A stretch of 64,000 nucleotides of DNA, taken from NCBI RefSeq assembly GCF_001956855.1, contig NZ_MTHD01000001.1, forward strand, positions 186,001-250,000, written 5' to 3'. Within the stretch, counting starts at the first letter, position 1, and every line of letters starts with the position of its first letter. The position numbers and the translations under genes were made by a program. Under the pieces are notes generated by a model. That model was not told the origin of the DNA. It did no database searches and saw only the letters and a list, made by a program, of their open reading frames with translations. Shown piece by piece: positions 28,657 through 37,419 of the stretch. The stretch is from Azonexus hydrophilus. GTDB lineage: Bacteria; Pseudomonadota; Gammaproteobacteria; Burkholderiales; Rhodocyclaceae.

Positions 28657-30111
28657 ATGAATCAGTGGGAAGTAGTGATCGGCATCGAGACGCACGCTCA
28701 GCTGGCGACCGTCTCGAAAATCTTTTCCGGTGCGTCGACGGCCTTCGGCGCCGAGCCGAATACCCAGGCTTGTGCGGTCGACCTCGCCCTGCCGGGTGTT
28801 TTGCCGGTGCTCAACCGGCAGGCGGTCGAGTGCGCGATCCGCTTTGGGTTGGCGATTGGCGCCCATGTCGCGCCGAAATCCGTTTTCGCGCGCAAGAATT
28901 ATTTCTACCCGGACCTGCCCAAGGGTTATCAGATCAGCCAGATGGACCTGCCGGTCGTCGTCGGCGGCCAGATTGCACTGCAGGTCGGCCAGGGCGACAA
29001 GGCTTACGAGAAGGTGGTTAACCTGACCCGCGCGCACCTCGAGGAGGATGCCGGCAAATCGCTGCACGAGGATTTCCACGGCAAATCCGGCATCGACCTC
29101 AATCGCGCTGGCACACCGCTGCTCGAAATCGTCACCGAGCCGGACATGCGTTCGTCGGACGAGGCGGTCGCCTACGCCCGCGCGCTGCATGCGCTGGTGC
29201 GCTGGATCGGCATCTGCGATGGCAACATGCAGGAAGGCTCATTCCGCTGCGACGCCAACGTCTCGGTGCGTCCGAAAGGGCAGGCCGAGTTCGGTACCCG
29301 GCGCGAGATCAAGAACCTGAATTCCTTCCGTTTCCTCAAGGAAGCCATCGACTTCGAAGTCCAGTGGCAGATCAACGAGATCGAGGAAGGCCGCAAGATC
29401 CAGCAGGCCACCGTGCTGTTCGATCCGGACAGCGGCGAGACGCGGATGATGCGCAGCAAGGAAGACGCCCACGACTACCGCTACTTCCCCGATCCCGACC
29501 TGCTGCCGCTGATCATCGACGAGGCATGGATGGCGCGGGTGCGCAGCGAGTTGCCTGAATTGCCGCAGCAGAAGCGCGAGCGCTTTGTCGGCGAGCTGGG
29601 ATTGTCGGTCTACGATGCCGCAATGCTGACTGCCAGTCAGGAAATCTCCGAATATTTCGAGTCGACCGTAGCAGTGGCCGGTGAGGCCAGCGCCAAGCCC
29701 TGTGCCAACTGGGTGATGGTCGATCTGGCCGGGCGTCTGAACAAGGATGGTGTGGACATTGCCGCGGCAGCGGTTTCACCACAGCAACTGGGTGGGCTGA
29801 TCCTGCGCATCGCCGACAACACCATTTCAAACAACATCGCCAAGAAGGTCTTCGAGGCGCTGTGGCTGGGTGAAGGCGCGACGGCTGACGAGGTTATCGA
29901 GAAGCAGGGGTTGAAGCAGATCACCGACAGTGCTGCCATCGAATCCCTGGTCGACGAGGTTCTTGCCGCCAACGCTGCCAACGTCGCCGAATTCAAGGCT
30001 GGCAAGGAAAAGGCGTTCAATGCGCTGGTCGGTCAGGTGATGAAGGCGGCCAAGGGCAAGGCCAACCCGCAGCAGGTCAACGACCTGCTGAAGAAGAAGC
30101 TGGCGGAGTAG
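28657..30111 (+). CDS. gatB: Aspartyl/glutamyl-tRNA amidotransferase subunit B
   Basis: A 484-residue GatB with [21 protein letters not shown] at the start, [18 protein letters not shown] in the kinase-like core, and a C-terminal GatB/YqeY tail ending [18 protein letters not shown]. It phosphorylates the misacylated tRNA and completes amidation with ammonia from GatA. GGATGAAACC precedes the ATG. The 3' end overlaps a convergent gene by 35 bases. Confidence 0.97.
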   Translation: MNQWEVVIGIETHAQLATVSKIFSGASTAFGAEPNTQACAVDLALPGVLPVLNRQAVECAIRFGLAIGAHVAPKSVFARKNYFYPDLPKGYQISQMDLPVVVGGQIALQVGQGDKAYEKVVNLTRAHLEEDAGKSLHEDFHGKSGIDLNRAGTPLLEIVTEPDMRSSDEAVAYARALHALVRWIGICDGNMQEGSFRCDANVSVRPKGQAEFGTRREIKNLNSFRFLKEAIDFEVQWQINEIEEGRKIQQATVLFDPDSGETRMMRSKEDAHDYRYFPDPDLLPLIIDEAWMARVRSELPELPQQKRERFVGELGLSVYDAAMLTASQEISEYFESTVAVAGEASAKPCANWVMVDLAGRLNKDGVDIAAAAVSPQQLGGLILRIADNTISNNIAKKVFEALWLGEGATADEVIEKQGLKQITDSAAIESLVDEVLAANAANVAEFKAGKEKAFNALVGQVMKAAKGKANPQQVNDLLKKKLAE

Positions 30112-30721
30112 GCGAGGTTCCGGTCAGTTCGAAGTAGCGGCGGCGGTCCATGTCGTACTTGGCATGGATTGTTGCCAGTTCCTTGCGCTTGAGTTCGATC
30201 AGTTCCTGCTGCAGACGGATTTCGTGACCGACTGTGCGTAGATTGTTTTCGAGGTCGGGCGGCATCGCCTTGCGCTTGTAGAATTCAGCTTCTGCTGCGA
30301 GCTTCCTCTGCAGTTTCTGCTGTTCGACAATTTTTTCGTGGGCAGTCCGGATCGTCTGCTTGACGTCGTTTTCGGCCTTGTTCTGGGCCATGTCGATATC
30401 TTCAGCCGTCGCATAGGTGGCCAGCAAGGCCTGATCAATGCGCCGGCGCTCGCGACGGTCTTCTTCCAGCTGTTTGACGCGCGCTGCTTCAATCGCAGCC
30501 GCCGCTTTTTGTTCCGGCGTCAGCGGTGCCGCGACTTCCTTGATGACGTTGCCTGCCTTGTCGAAAATCCGGTGCGCCTGCCCACGGCACAGCGCAGGGA
30601 GTGTGTCACCGCAAACCCTGCGGCCGCTGCCCGGATCGGTGCAGCAAAATAACTGCCCTGTCGCCCCCCAAGCCGGAGTGACCAGCACCATCAGCAGGAG
30701 GGCAGCGGGTAGTTTAGGCAT
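30077..30721 (-). CDS. Secreted coiled-coil protein of unknown function
   Basis: A 214-residue protein with a signal peptide ([20 protein letters not shown]). An N-terminal segment with four Cys ([17 protein letters not shown]...ALCRG) and [14 protein letters not shown] resembles the DUF4124-type small domain. A long charged coiled coil follows (about 60-190). It should be periplasmic; function is unknown. I chose the ATG at 30721 for its signal peptide, though the frame is open further upstream into pyrE. It overlaps the pyrE end by 8 bases and the convergent gatB end by 35. Confidence 0.75.
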   Translation of the reverse strand: MPKLPAALLLMVLVTPAWGATGQLFCCTDPGSGRRVCGDTLPALCRGQAHRIFDKAGNVIKEVAAPLTPEQKAAAAIEAARVKQLEEDRRERRRIDQALLATYATAEDIDMAQNKAENDVKQTIRTAHEKIVEQQKLQRKLAAEAEFYKRKAMPPDLENNLRTVGHEIRLQQELIELKRKELATIHAKYDMDRRRYFELTGTSPTPPASSSAGR

Positions 30722-31355
30722 CGACACCATACTGCTCGCGATAGCGGGCGACAGCGTCACGGTGCCCGGCGAATTCGGGATGCTTTTCGATGTAGGCCAT
30801 CAGGTCGCGCAGTCCGGCAACGGCGATTACCGGAATGCCATAGTCGCGCCGGACTTCCTGCACGGCCGACAATTCACCCTGGCCGCGTTCCTGGCGGTCC
30901 AGTGCGATCAGCACGCCAGCTGGCGTTGCGCCGGCCGCACGGATCATTTCGACCGATTCGCGGACAGAGGTGCCGGCGGAGATGACATCGTCGACGATCA
31001 GCACGCGTCCCTGCAGCGGTGCCCCGACGATCGTGCCGCCTTCGCCGTGATCCTTGGCTTCCTTGCGGTTGAAGGCAAACGGGAAATTGCTGCCCTGGTC
31101 GGCCAGGGCAATGGCGATTGCGGCAACCAGCGGGATGCCCTTGTATGCCGGACCAAACAGCATGTCGAACTGAACGCCGCCGACACTCGCCGCTTTCGCG
31201 TAAAATCCGGCGAGCCGTCCAAGTGACGCGCCATCATTGAACAGGCCGGCATTGAAGAAATAAGGCGACAGCCGCCCCGCCTTGGTCTTGAACTCGCCAA
31301 AGCGCAACACCTGGCAGTCGAGGGCGAACTCGATGAAATCCTGACGAAAATCCAT
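30714..31355 (-). CDS. pyrE: Orotate phosphoribosyltransferase
   Basis: A 213-residue type I phosphoribosyltransferase. The PRPP-binding motif [21 protein letters not shown] lies around residues 120-140, and [11 protein letters not shown] forms the orotate-site loop. It makes OMP in pyrimidine synthesis. I chose the ATG at 31355 ([12 protein letters not shown]), which has GGAGAGTT just upstream; an in-frame ATG eight codons earlier is less likely. It is divergent from the exonuclease III gene. Confidence 0.95.
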   Translation of the reverse strand: MDFRQDFIEFALDCQVLRFGEFKTKAGRLSPYFFNAGLFNDGASLGRLAGFYAKAASVGGVQFDMLFGPAYKGIPLVAAIAIALADQGSNFPFAFNRKEAKDHGEGGTIVGAPLQGRVLIVDDVISAGTSVRESVEMIRAAGATPAGVLIALDRQERGQGELSAVQEVRRDYGIPVIAVAGLRDLMAYIEKHPEFAGHRDAVARYREQYGVDA

Positions 31356-31397
31356 AACTCTCCAGTTCCAGTCTTGCAACCGACCGATATTCGCGCA

Positions 31398-32195
31398 ATG
31401 TTACGCATCATCTCCCTGAACCTCAATGGCATCCGCTCCGCCTGGAGCAAAAACGTCCTGCCCTGGCTGGTGGATCAGCAGGCAGACATCATCTGCTTGC
31501 AGGAGCTCAAGGCGCAGCTTCCCGACTTGTCGGGGGAAATGCTTGCACCGGACGGCATGCATGCGTTTTATCACTGTGCCGAGAAAAAAGGCTACAGCGG
31601 TGTCGGTATCCTGAGCCGCAGCTGTCCGTTGACGGTGGTGGAAGGGTTTGACAGGGGGGAGTTCGATACGGAAGGGCGTTACCTGCGCGCCGATTTCGGC
31701 AACCTGTCGGTGATCTCGCTCTATCTACCTTCGGGCTCGTCGTCGCCGGAGCGCCAGGAAGCGAAGTTCCGCTTTCTTGAAGTCTTCCTGCCGAAGATGC
31801 AGGCGCTTCGCGCCGAAGGTCGCGAGATCGTGCTCTGCGGCGACTGGAACATTGCGCACAAGGAAATTGACTTGAAGAACTGGAAGTCGAACCAGAAAAA
31901 TTCCGGCTTCCTGCCCGAGGAGCGGGCCTGGCTGACGCAGGTCTTCGATGAGCTGGGCTGGGTGGATGTTTATCGTCAACTCCATCCGGAAGCGACGGGC
32001 GAGTCCTACACCTGGTGGAGCAACCGTGGTCAGGCGTGGGCAAAGAATGTCGGCTGGCGGATCGATTACCAGATCGCCACGCCAGGCATTGCTGCCCTGG
32101 CCCGGAGCTCGTCGGTATACAAGGAACAGCGTTTTTCCGATCATGCGCCGCTGATTGTCGACTACGAGTACCCGTTATTGAACAATGCGAATTGA
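31398..32195 (+). CDS. xth: Exodeoxyribonuclease III-type AP endonuclease
   Basis: A 265-residue endonuclease/exonuclease/phosphatase-fold enzyme. Catalytic landmarks are LNLNGIRSA (Asn), CLQELKAQ (metal-binding Glu), [15 protein letters not shown] (Asp/Asn) and [11 protein letters not shown] (terminal Asp-His). It cleaves abasic sites in base excision repair. I start at ATG 31398 ([11 protein letters not shown]) rather than a TTG eight codons upstream. Monocistronic by spacing. Confidence 0.95.
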   Translation: MLRIISLNLNGIRSAWSKNVLPWLVDQQADIICLQELKAQLPDLSGEMLAPDGMHAFYHCAEKKGYSGVGILSRSCPLTVVEGFDRGEFDTEGRYLRADFGNLSVISLYLPSGSSSPERQEAKFRFLEVFLPKMQALRAEGREIVLCGDWNIAHKEIDLKNWKSNQKNSGFLPEERAWLTQVFDELGWVDVYRQLHPEATGESYTWWSNRGQAWAKNVGWRIDYQIATPGIAALARSSSVYKEQRFSDHAPLIVDYEYPLLNNAN

Positions 32196-32258
32196 TTTAC
32201 GCGCGTGGACGGGCTAACCTGTAAGCCCTGAACAACCGCTCCAAGACGAGGTTTTCAA

Positions 32259-32573
32259 ATGACAGAACAAATGACCACCGCCAATAAGGAAAAACTGGTT
32301 TCCGACCTGAAGGTCGTGATTTCCGATACCGAAGAACTGCTGCGCGCAACCACCGGGGTGGCCGGTGAAAAGGTTGGCGAATTGCGCGATCGTCTGGTCG
32401 TGCGTCTGCGCGATACCAAGGATCGAGTCATCGATCTGGAACACGCGCTGCTCGACAAGACCAAGGCCGCTGCCCGTGCGACCGACGATTTCGTGCACGA
32501 CCAGCCGTGGAAGGCCGTCGGCGTTGCTGCCGCACTGGGTCTTGCACTGGGTGTGCTGATCGGTCGTCGTTAA
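32259..32573 (+). CDS. DUF883/ElaB-YqjD-family membrane-anchored protein
   Basis: A 104-residue protein: a long amphipathic helix with coiled-coil character (about 10-75), then a C-terminal helix WKAVGVAAALGLALGVLIGRR, the YqjD/ElaB signature. Family members tether ribosomes or other partners to the inner membrane in stationary phase. It is the first gene of a four-gene set with yqjE- and yqjK-like genes, the same order as in enterobacteria. Confidence 0.9.
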   Translation: MTEQMTTANKEKLVSDLKVVISDTEELLRATTGVAGEKVGELRDRLVVRLRDTKDRVIDLEHALLDKTKAAARATDDFVHDQPWKAVGVAAALGLALGVLIGRR

Positions 32574-32577
32574 CCGG

Positions 32578-32979
32578 ATGGCCGGGCCGTCTGCCGGCGA
32601 AGAAGGCCGTGAGGGCCTCTTCGCCGCGCTGAAGAATATCGTTGCCACGCTCCTCAATATCGGCAGGACGCGCGCCGAACTGCTCGCGGTCGAAATCGAG
32701 GAAGAGAAATACCGCCTGATAGCCCTGTGGGCCAAGGCCATCGGCGCGGCTTTCCTGATCGCGCTTGGCGTCATCATGGCGGTATTCAGTCTGGCCCTGG
32801 CTTTCTGGGAACAGCGCGTGTTCGTTTTCGGTTTTTTTGCCGTGCTCTTTTTTGTTGGCGCGGCTTTTCTCGTCACTTCCCTGCGGCAGCAGGCGCGGGC
32901 GCCCAGTCGTCTGTTCCGCAGCAGTCTGGCTGAACTCGAAGCCGACGTAGCGGAATTGCGCGGTCGACCCCGCGAATGA
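32578..32979 (+). CDS. YqjE-like phage-holin-superfamily membrane protein
   Basis: A 133-residue protein with two transmembrane helices (about 55-80 and 83-105) flanked by charged helices, including the YqjE-like RAELLAVEIEEEKYRLIAL. Annotated as putative Actinobacterial holin-X/YqjE family. It starts 4 bases after the DUF883 gene and overlaps the next gene by 4 bases. Confidence 0.85.
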   Translation: MAGPSAGEEGREGLFAALKNIVATLLNIGRTRAELLAVEIEEEKYRLIALWAKAIGAAFLIALGVIMAVFSLALAFWEQRVFVFGFFAVLFFVGAAFLVTSLRQQARAPSRLFRSSLAELEADVAELRGRPRE

Positions 32980-33266
32980 ACGAAAAACTGCTCGAACTTG
33001 CTGCCCGCCGCGGGGCGCTGAGTGTGCGCATCGCGGCACAGCGTGCAGCACTGACGCAACATTCAACGGGGCTGGCAGTGCTGCTGAGCAAAGGCGATGC
33101 GGCGTTGCGCGGCCTCGACTGGCTGAAGCAGCATCCGCTGGTCGTTGGTGTCGCGGTTGCCGCGGCTGTCGTGATCAGGCCCCGGCGTACCTGGCGCTTG
33201 GCCAGGCGGGGATTTATCGTCTGGCGTGGCTGGCGGGTCGTGCGCAACACCCTGGGTTTGCACTGA
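32976..33266 (+). CDS. YqjK-like small membrane-associated protein
   Basis: A 96-residue protein with an N-terminal charged helix (MNEKLLELAARRGALSVRI), one hydrophobic helix (HPLVVGVAVAAAVVI), and a very basic tail (RPRRTWRLARRG...WRGWRV). Size, composition and position after DUF883 and yqjE-like genes fit the YqjK family. The positively charged tail would face the cytoplasm. Confidence 0.75.
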   Translation: MNEKLLELAARRGALSVRIAAQRAALTQHSTGLAVLLSKGDAALRGLDWLKQHPLVVGVAVAAAVVIRPRRTWRLARRGFIVWRGWRVVRNTLGLH

Positions 33267-33268
33267 CC

Positions 33269-33583
33269 ATGGACCGGCTGGTGCTGCCGCTGCCGGGCTG
33301 GTGGCGACAACTGCTCTCCTCGCAGCGTCGCGAAGTCCAGCGCATTCTTGCCGAGGTCATGGCGACGCGCGGCATGATGCCGCTGCTGATGAAAGTCCGT
33401 AACGGCGGTCAGTGGACGCCGGGTGAGCGGCAGGAGTTGATCGAACATCTGCGCCGGGTGGCGCATCTGTCGCCCTATTTGATCGTATTGCTGTTGCCCG
33501 GGTCAATTCTGATTCTGCCGGCCTATGCCTGGTGGCTGGACCGCCGGCGGATCAGACGCGAAGGCTGGCTGCGGCGGGATTAG
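33269..33583 (+). CDS. Small membrane protein with LETM1-like C-terminal segment
   Basis: A 104-residue protein. The segment GGQWTPGERQELIEHLRRVAHLSPYLIVLLLPGSILILPAYAWWL resembles the conserved core of small bacterial LETM1-related proteins (helix, then a hydrophobic PGS/LP hairpin). Function is unknown in bacteria. It starts 2 bases after the yqjK-like gene, so is part of the same operon. Its 3' end overlaps the convergent transporter gene by 32 bases. The LETM1 link is a weak pattern match. Confidence 0.65.
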   Translation: MDRLVLPLPGWWRQLLSSQRREVQRILAEVMATRGMMPLLMKVRNGGQWTPGERQELIEHLRRVAHLSPYLIVLLLPGSILILPAYAWWLDRRRIRREGWLRRD

Positions 33584-34838
33584 TCGATTCGCCCTGGCCA
33601 TTCCAGGGCGCGACCTTGAACAGCAAGAGCATGCCCGGTGCGGCAAGTGCGAAGCACAACCAGAAGAAATTCATCCAGCCCATCCCTTCGACCAGCCAGC
33701 CGGCGGTCGCATTGATGAAAGTGCGTGGTACCGCCATCAGGCTGGTAAACAAGGCGAGCTGGGTTGCCGTGTAGGCGGGGTGCGTGGTCCGTGCCATGAA
33801 GGCCACGAAGGCCGTTGTTCCCAGTCCGGCGCCAACGGCTTCGCCGGCGATCACCATCGCCAGAACGACCAGCCGCGAGGCGCTGGATTCTGCTGGACCC
33901 AGCCAGGCCATCCAGACAAAACCGAGAATGGTCACGATCTGGACGACCCCGAACAGCCACAGTGCCCGGTTGATGCCGATCTTGATCATCCAGATGCCGC
34001 CGAGGATGCCGCCGATGACCATCGGCCACAGGCCGGCATTCTTGGCGATGACGCCGATTTCGGTCTTGCTGTAACCCATGTCCAGATAGAACGGCGTGGC
34101 CAGCGCAGTGCACAGCGAGTCGCCGAGCTTGTAGAAGAACAGGAAGGAGAGCACCAGCAGTGCCGAGCGCACGCCGTGGCGGCCGAAGAATTCGCGGAAC
34201 GGCTCGATTACTGCATCGCGCAGCGTGCGCGGGGTACCGACTGCGGCCAGCGGCTCCTTGACCAGCAGCGTCATTGCCAGGCCGGGCAGCATGAAGGCGG
34301 CAGTGATGACGAAAACCTGATTCCACGGCAGGTGGTCGGCGAGGATCAGCGATAGCGATCCCGGTACCAGACCGGCGATGCGGTAGGCATTGACGTGGAT
34401 GGCGTTGCCCAGGCCGAGTTCATCGTCAGGCAGGATTTCGCGACGAAAGGCGTCGAGCGCGATGTCCTGGGTGGCGGAGAGAAAGGCCAGTGTTGCGGTC
34501 AACCCGATGACCAGCGACAAATGATCCACCGGCGACAATTGTCCCAGCCAGCCGATGGCGGCAACCAGTCCGATCTGCGAGACGAACATCCAGCTACGCC
34601 GGCGGCCCAGCCAGGGCAGGATGCCATAACGGTCGAGCAGTGGCGCCCAGAGGAATTTCCAGGTGTAGGGGAACTGGATCAGCGCGAAGGCGCCGATGGC
34701 ACGCAGCGACAGTCCCTCGGTCTTCAGCCAGGCGGGAACCAGGTTGAGCAGCAGGTAAAGCGGCAGGCCGGAAGCAAAACCGGTAAAGATGCAGATCAGC
34801 ATCCGCCGGTTGAGCATTGCATTGAGCCAGGCGGGCAT
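33552..34838 (-). CDS. AmpG-like MFS permease
   Basis: A 428-residue, 12-helix major facilitator. The N-terminus GFASGLPLYLLLNLVPAWLKTEG and the loop LLDRYGILPWLGRRRSW are characteristic of AmpG muropeptide permeases, which import GlcNAc-anhydroMurNAc-peptides for recycling. LSATQDIALDAFRREIL in the middle is also family-typical. Its ATG shares one base with the metW TGA (TGATG), so it is coupled to metXW although functionally unrelated. Confidence 0.88.
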   Translation of the reverse strand: MPAWLNAMLNRRMLICIFTGFASGLPLYLLLNLVPAWLKTEGLSLRAIGAFALIQFPYTWKFLWAPLLDRYGILPWLGRRRSWMFVSQIGLVAAIGWLGQLSPVDHLSLVIGLTATLAFLSATQDIALDAFRREILPDDELGLGNAIHVNAYRIAGLVPGSLSLILADHLPWNQVFVITAAFMLPGLAMTLLVKEPLAAVGTPRTLRDAVIEPFREFFGRHGVRSALLVLSFLFFYKLGDSLCTALATPFYLDMGYSKTEIGVIAKNAGLWPMVIGGILGGIWMIKIGINRALWLFGVVQIVTILGFVWMAWLGPAESSASRLVVLAMVIAGEAVGAGLGTTAFVAFMARTTHPAYTATQLALFTSLMAVPRTFINATAGWLVEGMGWMNFFWLCFALAAPGMLLLFKVAPWNGQGESTNPAAASLRV

Positions 34839-35449
34839 CAGCGCGGGCGGGTCAGGCGGTAAACGGCGAGACTGCCGAGGAAATTCAGGTCACGCGCTGC
34901 ACTGGCGTCGACCAGTGTGCCGGTTTCGTCGAGTACCTGGCGCTCACGAATGATCAGGCCCATCTGCTGACACAGCGATTCGAAGTCGAGCAGAGTGAAG
35001 AAACGCACGTTGGGCGAGTCGTACCACTGGTAGGGTAGATCTTCGGAAACCGGCATGCGGCCGTCGAGGACTGAGCGCAGGTTCTTCCAGTAAGCAAAAT
35101 TCGGAAAGGAAACAACGGCTTCACGACCGACGCGCAGCATTTCGCGCAGGATGTGTTCAGTATGACGGACCGTTTGCAGCGTCCGCGACAGCACGACATG
35201 GTCGAAAGCGTCGTCGGCAAAGTCGGCCAGCCCCTTTTCCAGGTTGCTCTGGATCACGTTGATGCCGTTGCGCACGGCGGCAAGGATGTTGGCGTCGTCG
35301 ATTTCGACACCCCAGCCCTGGACATCACGCGTTGCAATCAGCTGCCGGAGCAACGAACCGTCGCCGCAGCCAAGGTCTAGTACGCGATGGCCGGGTTCGA
35401 CCCAGCTGGCGATGACATCGAAATCCGGACGGCCAGGCATGAGCGTCAT
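34838..35449 (-). CDS. metW: MetW methyltransferase-fold methionine biosynthesis protein
   Basis: A 203-residue Rossmann-fold protein with the SAM motif [17 protein letters not shown] (around residues 20-35) and [24 protein letters not shown]. MetW partners MetX in many proteobacteria and is needed for its homoserine acyltransferase activity. The ATG at 35449 overlaps the metX stop (ATGA); a second ATG three codons on is possible. Confidence 0.93.
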   Translation of the reverse strand: MTLMPGRPDFDVIASWVEPGHRVLDLGCGDGSLLRQLIATRDVQGWGVEIDDANILAAVRNGINVIQSNLEKGLADFADDAFDHVVLSRTLQTVRHTEHILREMLRVGREAVVSFPNFAYWKNLRSVLDGRMPVSEDLPYQWYDSPNVRFFTLLDFESLCQQMGLIIRERQVLDETGTLVDASAARDLNFLGSLAVYRLTRPR

Positions 35450-36570
35450 AGCTTGATGTTCCCGAGAAAGGCGCCGACCAGCCCGTGGTAATGGGCATCT
35501 TCCATCAGGAAGGAGTCATGGCCGTAGTTCAGGTCGATTTCTGCGTAGGATACCTTGCGTCCGTTGGCCAGCAGCGCAGCGACGATTTCCCGGGAACGGG
35601 CCGGCGAAAAGCGCCAGTCGGTGGTGAACGAGGCAACCAGGAAATTGGTGTCGGTATGGGTACGCGCCATCGTCCGGACCAGGTCGCCATCGTCGAGACG
35701 CGCCGGATCGAAGTAATCCAGCGCCTTGGTCATCAGCAGATAGGTGTTGGCATCGAAATAGCCGGCGAACTTGTCACCCTGGTAGCGCAGGTAGGACTCG
35801 ACTTCGAATTCGACGTCGAAATCGAAGGAAAAGGCATTGTTGCGCAGTTCGCGGCCGAACTTCTCGCCCATCTGGTCATTCGACAGGTAGGTGATGTGGC
35901 CGAGCATGCGCGCCAGCCGCAGGCCGCGCACCGGCCGGGTGCCGAATTCGTAATAGTGGCCGCCGTGGAAATCCGGATCGGTCAGGATGGCCTGGCGGGC
36001 GACGTCGTTGAAGGCGATGTTCTGTGCCGACAACTTTGGGGCCGAGGCGATGACCAGCGCGTTGCGCACGCGTTCCGGGTAGGTGATGCTCCAGCGCAGT
36101 GCCTGCATGCCGCCCAGGCTGCCGCCCATGACGGCAGCCCACTGGTCGATGCCGAAGAAGTCGGCGAGGCGGGCCTGGGCATTGACCCAGTCGACGACCG
36201 CCACCATCGGAAAATCAGCACCCCAGGGCTTGCCGGTCGCCGGGTTGATCGACGACGGGCCGGTCGAGCCATGACAGCCGCCCGGATTGTTCAGGCCGAC
36301 GATGAAGAATTTATCGGTATCGAGTGGTCGTCCCGGACCGATGATGTTGTCCCACCAGCCGATGTTGTTCGGCTGATCGGCATAGTGACCGGCCAGATGG
36401 TGGTGGCCGGACAGCGCATGGCAGACGAGGATGGCGTTGGATTTGGCGGCATTCAGCGTGCCGTAGGTTTCGACAGCCAGTTCATAGGACGGCAGTACTC
36501 CGCCACTTCGCAGATGCAGCGGCTCGTTGAAGTGGATGCGTTGTGATTCGACGACGCCAATTCCCGGCAT
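35446..36570 (-). CDS. metX: Homoserine O-acyltransferase (MetX)
   Basis: A 374-residue alpha/beta hydrolase-fold acyltransferase. The nucleophile elbow is [13 protein letters not shown] (Ser near residue 148), and [15 protein letters not shown] carries the catalytic His. It acylates homoserine in methionine synthesis; proteobacterial MetX with MetW often prefers succinyl-CoA, so acetyl versus succinyl is open. It is transcribed from a promoter with a SAM-II riboswitch and a terminator in the leader. Confidence 0.95.
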   Translation of the reverse strand: MPGIGVVESQRIHFNEPLHLRSGGVLPSYELAVETYGTLNAAKSNAILVCHALSGHHHLAGHYADQPNNIGWWDNIIGPGRPLDTDKFFIVGLNNPGGCHGSTGPSSINPATGKPWGADFPMVAVVDWVNAQARLADFFGIDQWAAVMGGSLGGMQALRWSITYPERVRNALVIASAPKLSAQNIAFNDVARQAILTDPDFHGGHYYEFGTRPVRGLRLARMLGHITYLSNDQMGEKFGRELRNNAFSFDFDVEFEVESYLRYQGDKFAGYFDANTYLLMTKALDYFDPARLDDGDLVRTMARTHTDTNFLVASFTTDWRFSPARSREIVAALLANGRKVSYAEIDLNYGHDSFLMEDAHYHGLVGAFLGNIKL

Positions 36571-36585
36571 GGTGTTCCCAGAAAC

Positions 36586-36618
36586 AAAAAACCCAGTCGG
36601 CCAAAACGCGAACTGGGT
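36586..36618 (-). terminator. Intrinsic terminator between SAM-II aptamer and metX
   Basis: On the minus strand ACCCAGT (36612-36618) pairs with ACTGGGT (36591-36597) and is followed by a run of T. It lies directly after the aptamer and 16 bases before the metX ATG, so it probably forms the expression platform: with SAM bound, transcription would stop here. Confidence 0.75.
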
Positions 36619-36621
36619 GGT

Positions 36622-36676
36622 CCCCGTTTTAGCTGCATTTTTTTAGGCGCCCGCAATCTGAGCTCAAATCGGCGCC
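36622..36676 (-). ncRNA. SAM-II riboswitch in the metX leader
   Basis: The minus strand carries GGCGCCGATTTGAG, then ATTGCGGGCGCC, then AAAAATGCAGCTAAAACGGGG. These match the conserved SAM-II (SAM-alpha) pseudoknot: P1 arms GGCGCC/GGCGCC, the GATTT and ATTGC blocks, and the AAATG-AGCTAAAA-GGG 3' segment. It should sense S-adenosylmethionine and lower metX expression. Position between promoter and metX supports it. Confidence 0.9.
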
Positions 36677-36700
36677 GCCGGAAGATTCCAGCAGGCTGTG

Positions 36701-36729
36701 AAGATACCCAGCGCTCAATTAAAAGTCAA
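36701..36729 (-). promoter_or_regulatory. Sigma-70 promoter of metX
   Basis: On the minus strand TTGACT (36724-36729) and TATCTT (36701-36706) are 17 bases apart. A start near 36694 would put the SAM-II aptamer at the beginning of the transcript. Confidence 0.75.
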
Positions 36730-36808
36730 TTGGTGTGGACGGTGCTGAATGTAAATGGGACTTTGGTACTATTCGTCACTGGCAATTCGATAATACGAAG
36801 GTGCAGGC

Positions 36809-37408
36809 ATGATCGAACAAAGACGGCATCAACGCATCCGTTTCGGGGCGCCGCCTCCGGTCAGGATCGGCTATGGCGGGGTTGTCGGTGATGGTTTCGT
36901 CGAAAACCTGTCGATGTCCGGCCTGATGTTGCGCAGTTCGATACAATTGGATATCGGACACAGCGTGGGTTGCGAATTCTCCCTGTTCGGTGCGCCGTTG
37001 ATGGACGTGCCGGTGACTGTCGTCAGTCGGGTCGGCGATTTGTATGGCGTCAGGTTTCAGCTCGGTTTGATCAATCAGGTCCTGATCGAGGATGCGATCA
37101 GGAATGCGCTGGCGGAGGGCAAGGCGTCGATTCTTTCGGTCCACGATCTAGCCGGCAGGAAAGTCATGCGCATTGCAGGGGGCTTGAATGGCGCTCTGCG
37201 CAACGATTTCATGCATGCCCTGACCCGGGTCGGTGTCGATGAAATCGATGTTGGTGCTGTCACTCAGGTAGATCAGGCGGGACTGGCACTTTGCCTAGTA
37301 GCCACGGAACGCCACGGTGCGATAATCGGTGCCCGGTCAGATTGCTTTGACGGCGCCTGGAAACTTGCGTTGGCCTTGTCCGGTACGAATGAAACAGCGC
37401 CTTTGTAG
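36809..37408 (+). CDS. PilZ-domain protein with STAS-like C-terminus
   Basis: A 199-residue protein. The N-terminal PilZ domain (about 1-95) has both c-di-GMP motifs, RRHQRIRF and NLSMSGLML (the [D/N]xSxxG box). The C-terminal part (about 110-195) has the alternating pattern KVMRIAGGLNGALRNDF...VDEIDVGAVTQVDQAGLALCLVATERHGAIIGARS, which resembles a STAS/MlaB-type fold; this is a weak inference. Probably a c-di-GMP effector. It is 11 bases before the TonB-receptor gene and may share its transcript. Confidence 0.78.
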   Translation: MIEQRRHQRIRFGAPPPVRIGYGGVVGDGFVENLSMSGLMLRSSIQLDIGHSVGCEFSLFGAPLMDVPVTVVSRVGDLYGVRFQLGLINQVLIEDAIRNALAEGKASILSVHDLAGRKVMRIAGGLNGALRNDFMHALTRVGVDEIDVGAVTQVDQAGLALCLVATERHGAIIGARSDCFDGAWKLALALSGTNETAPL

Positions 37409-37419
37409 CCCCGGAAAAA

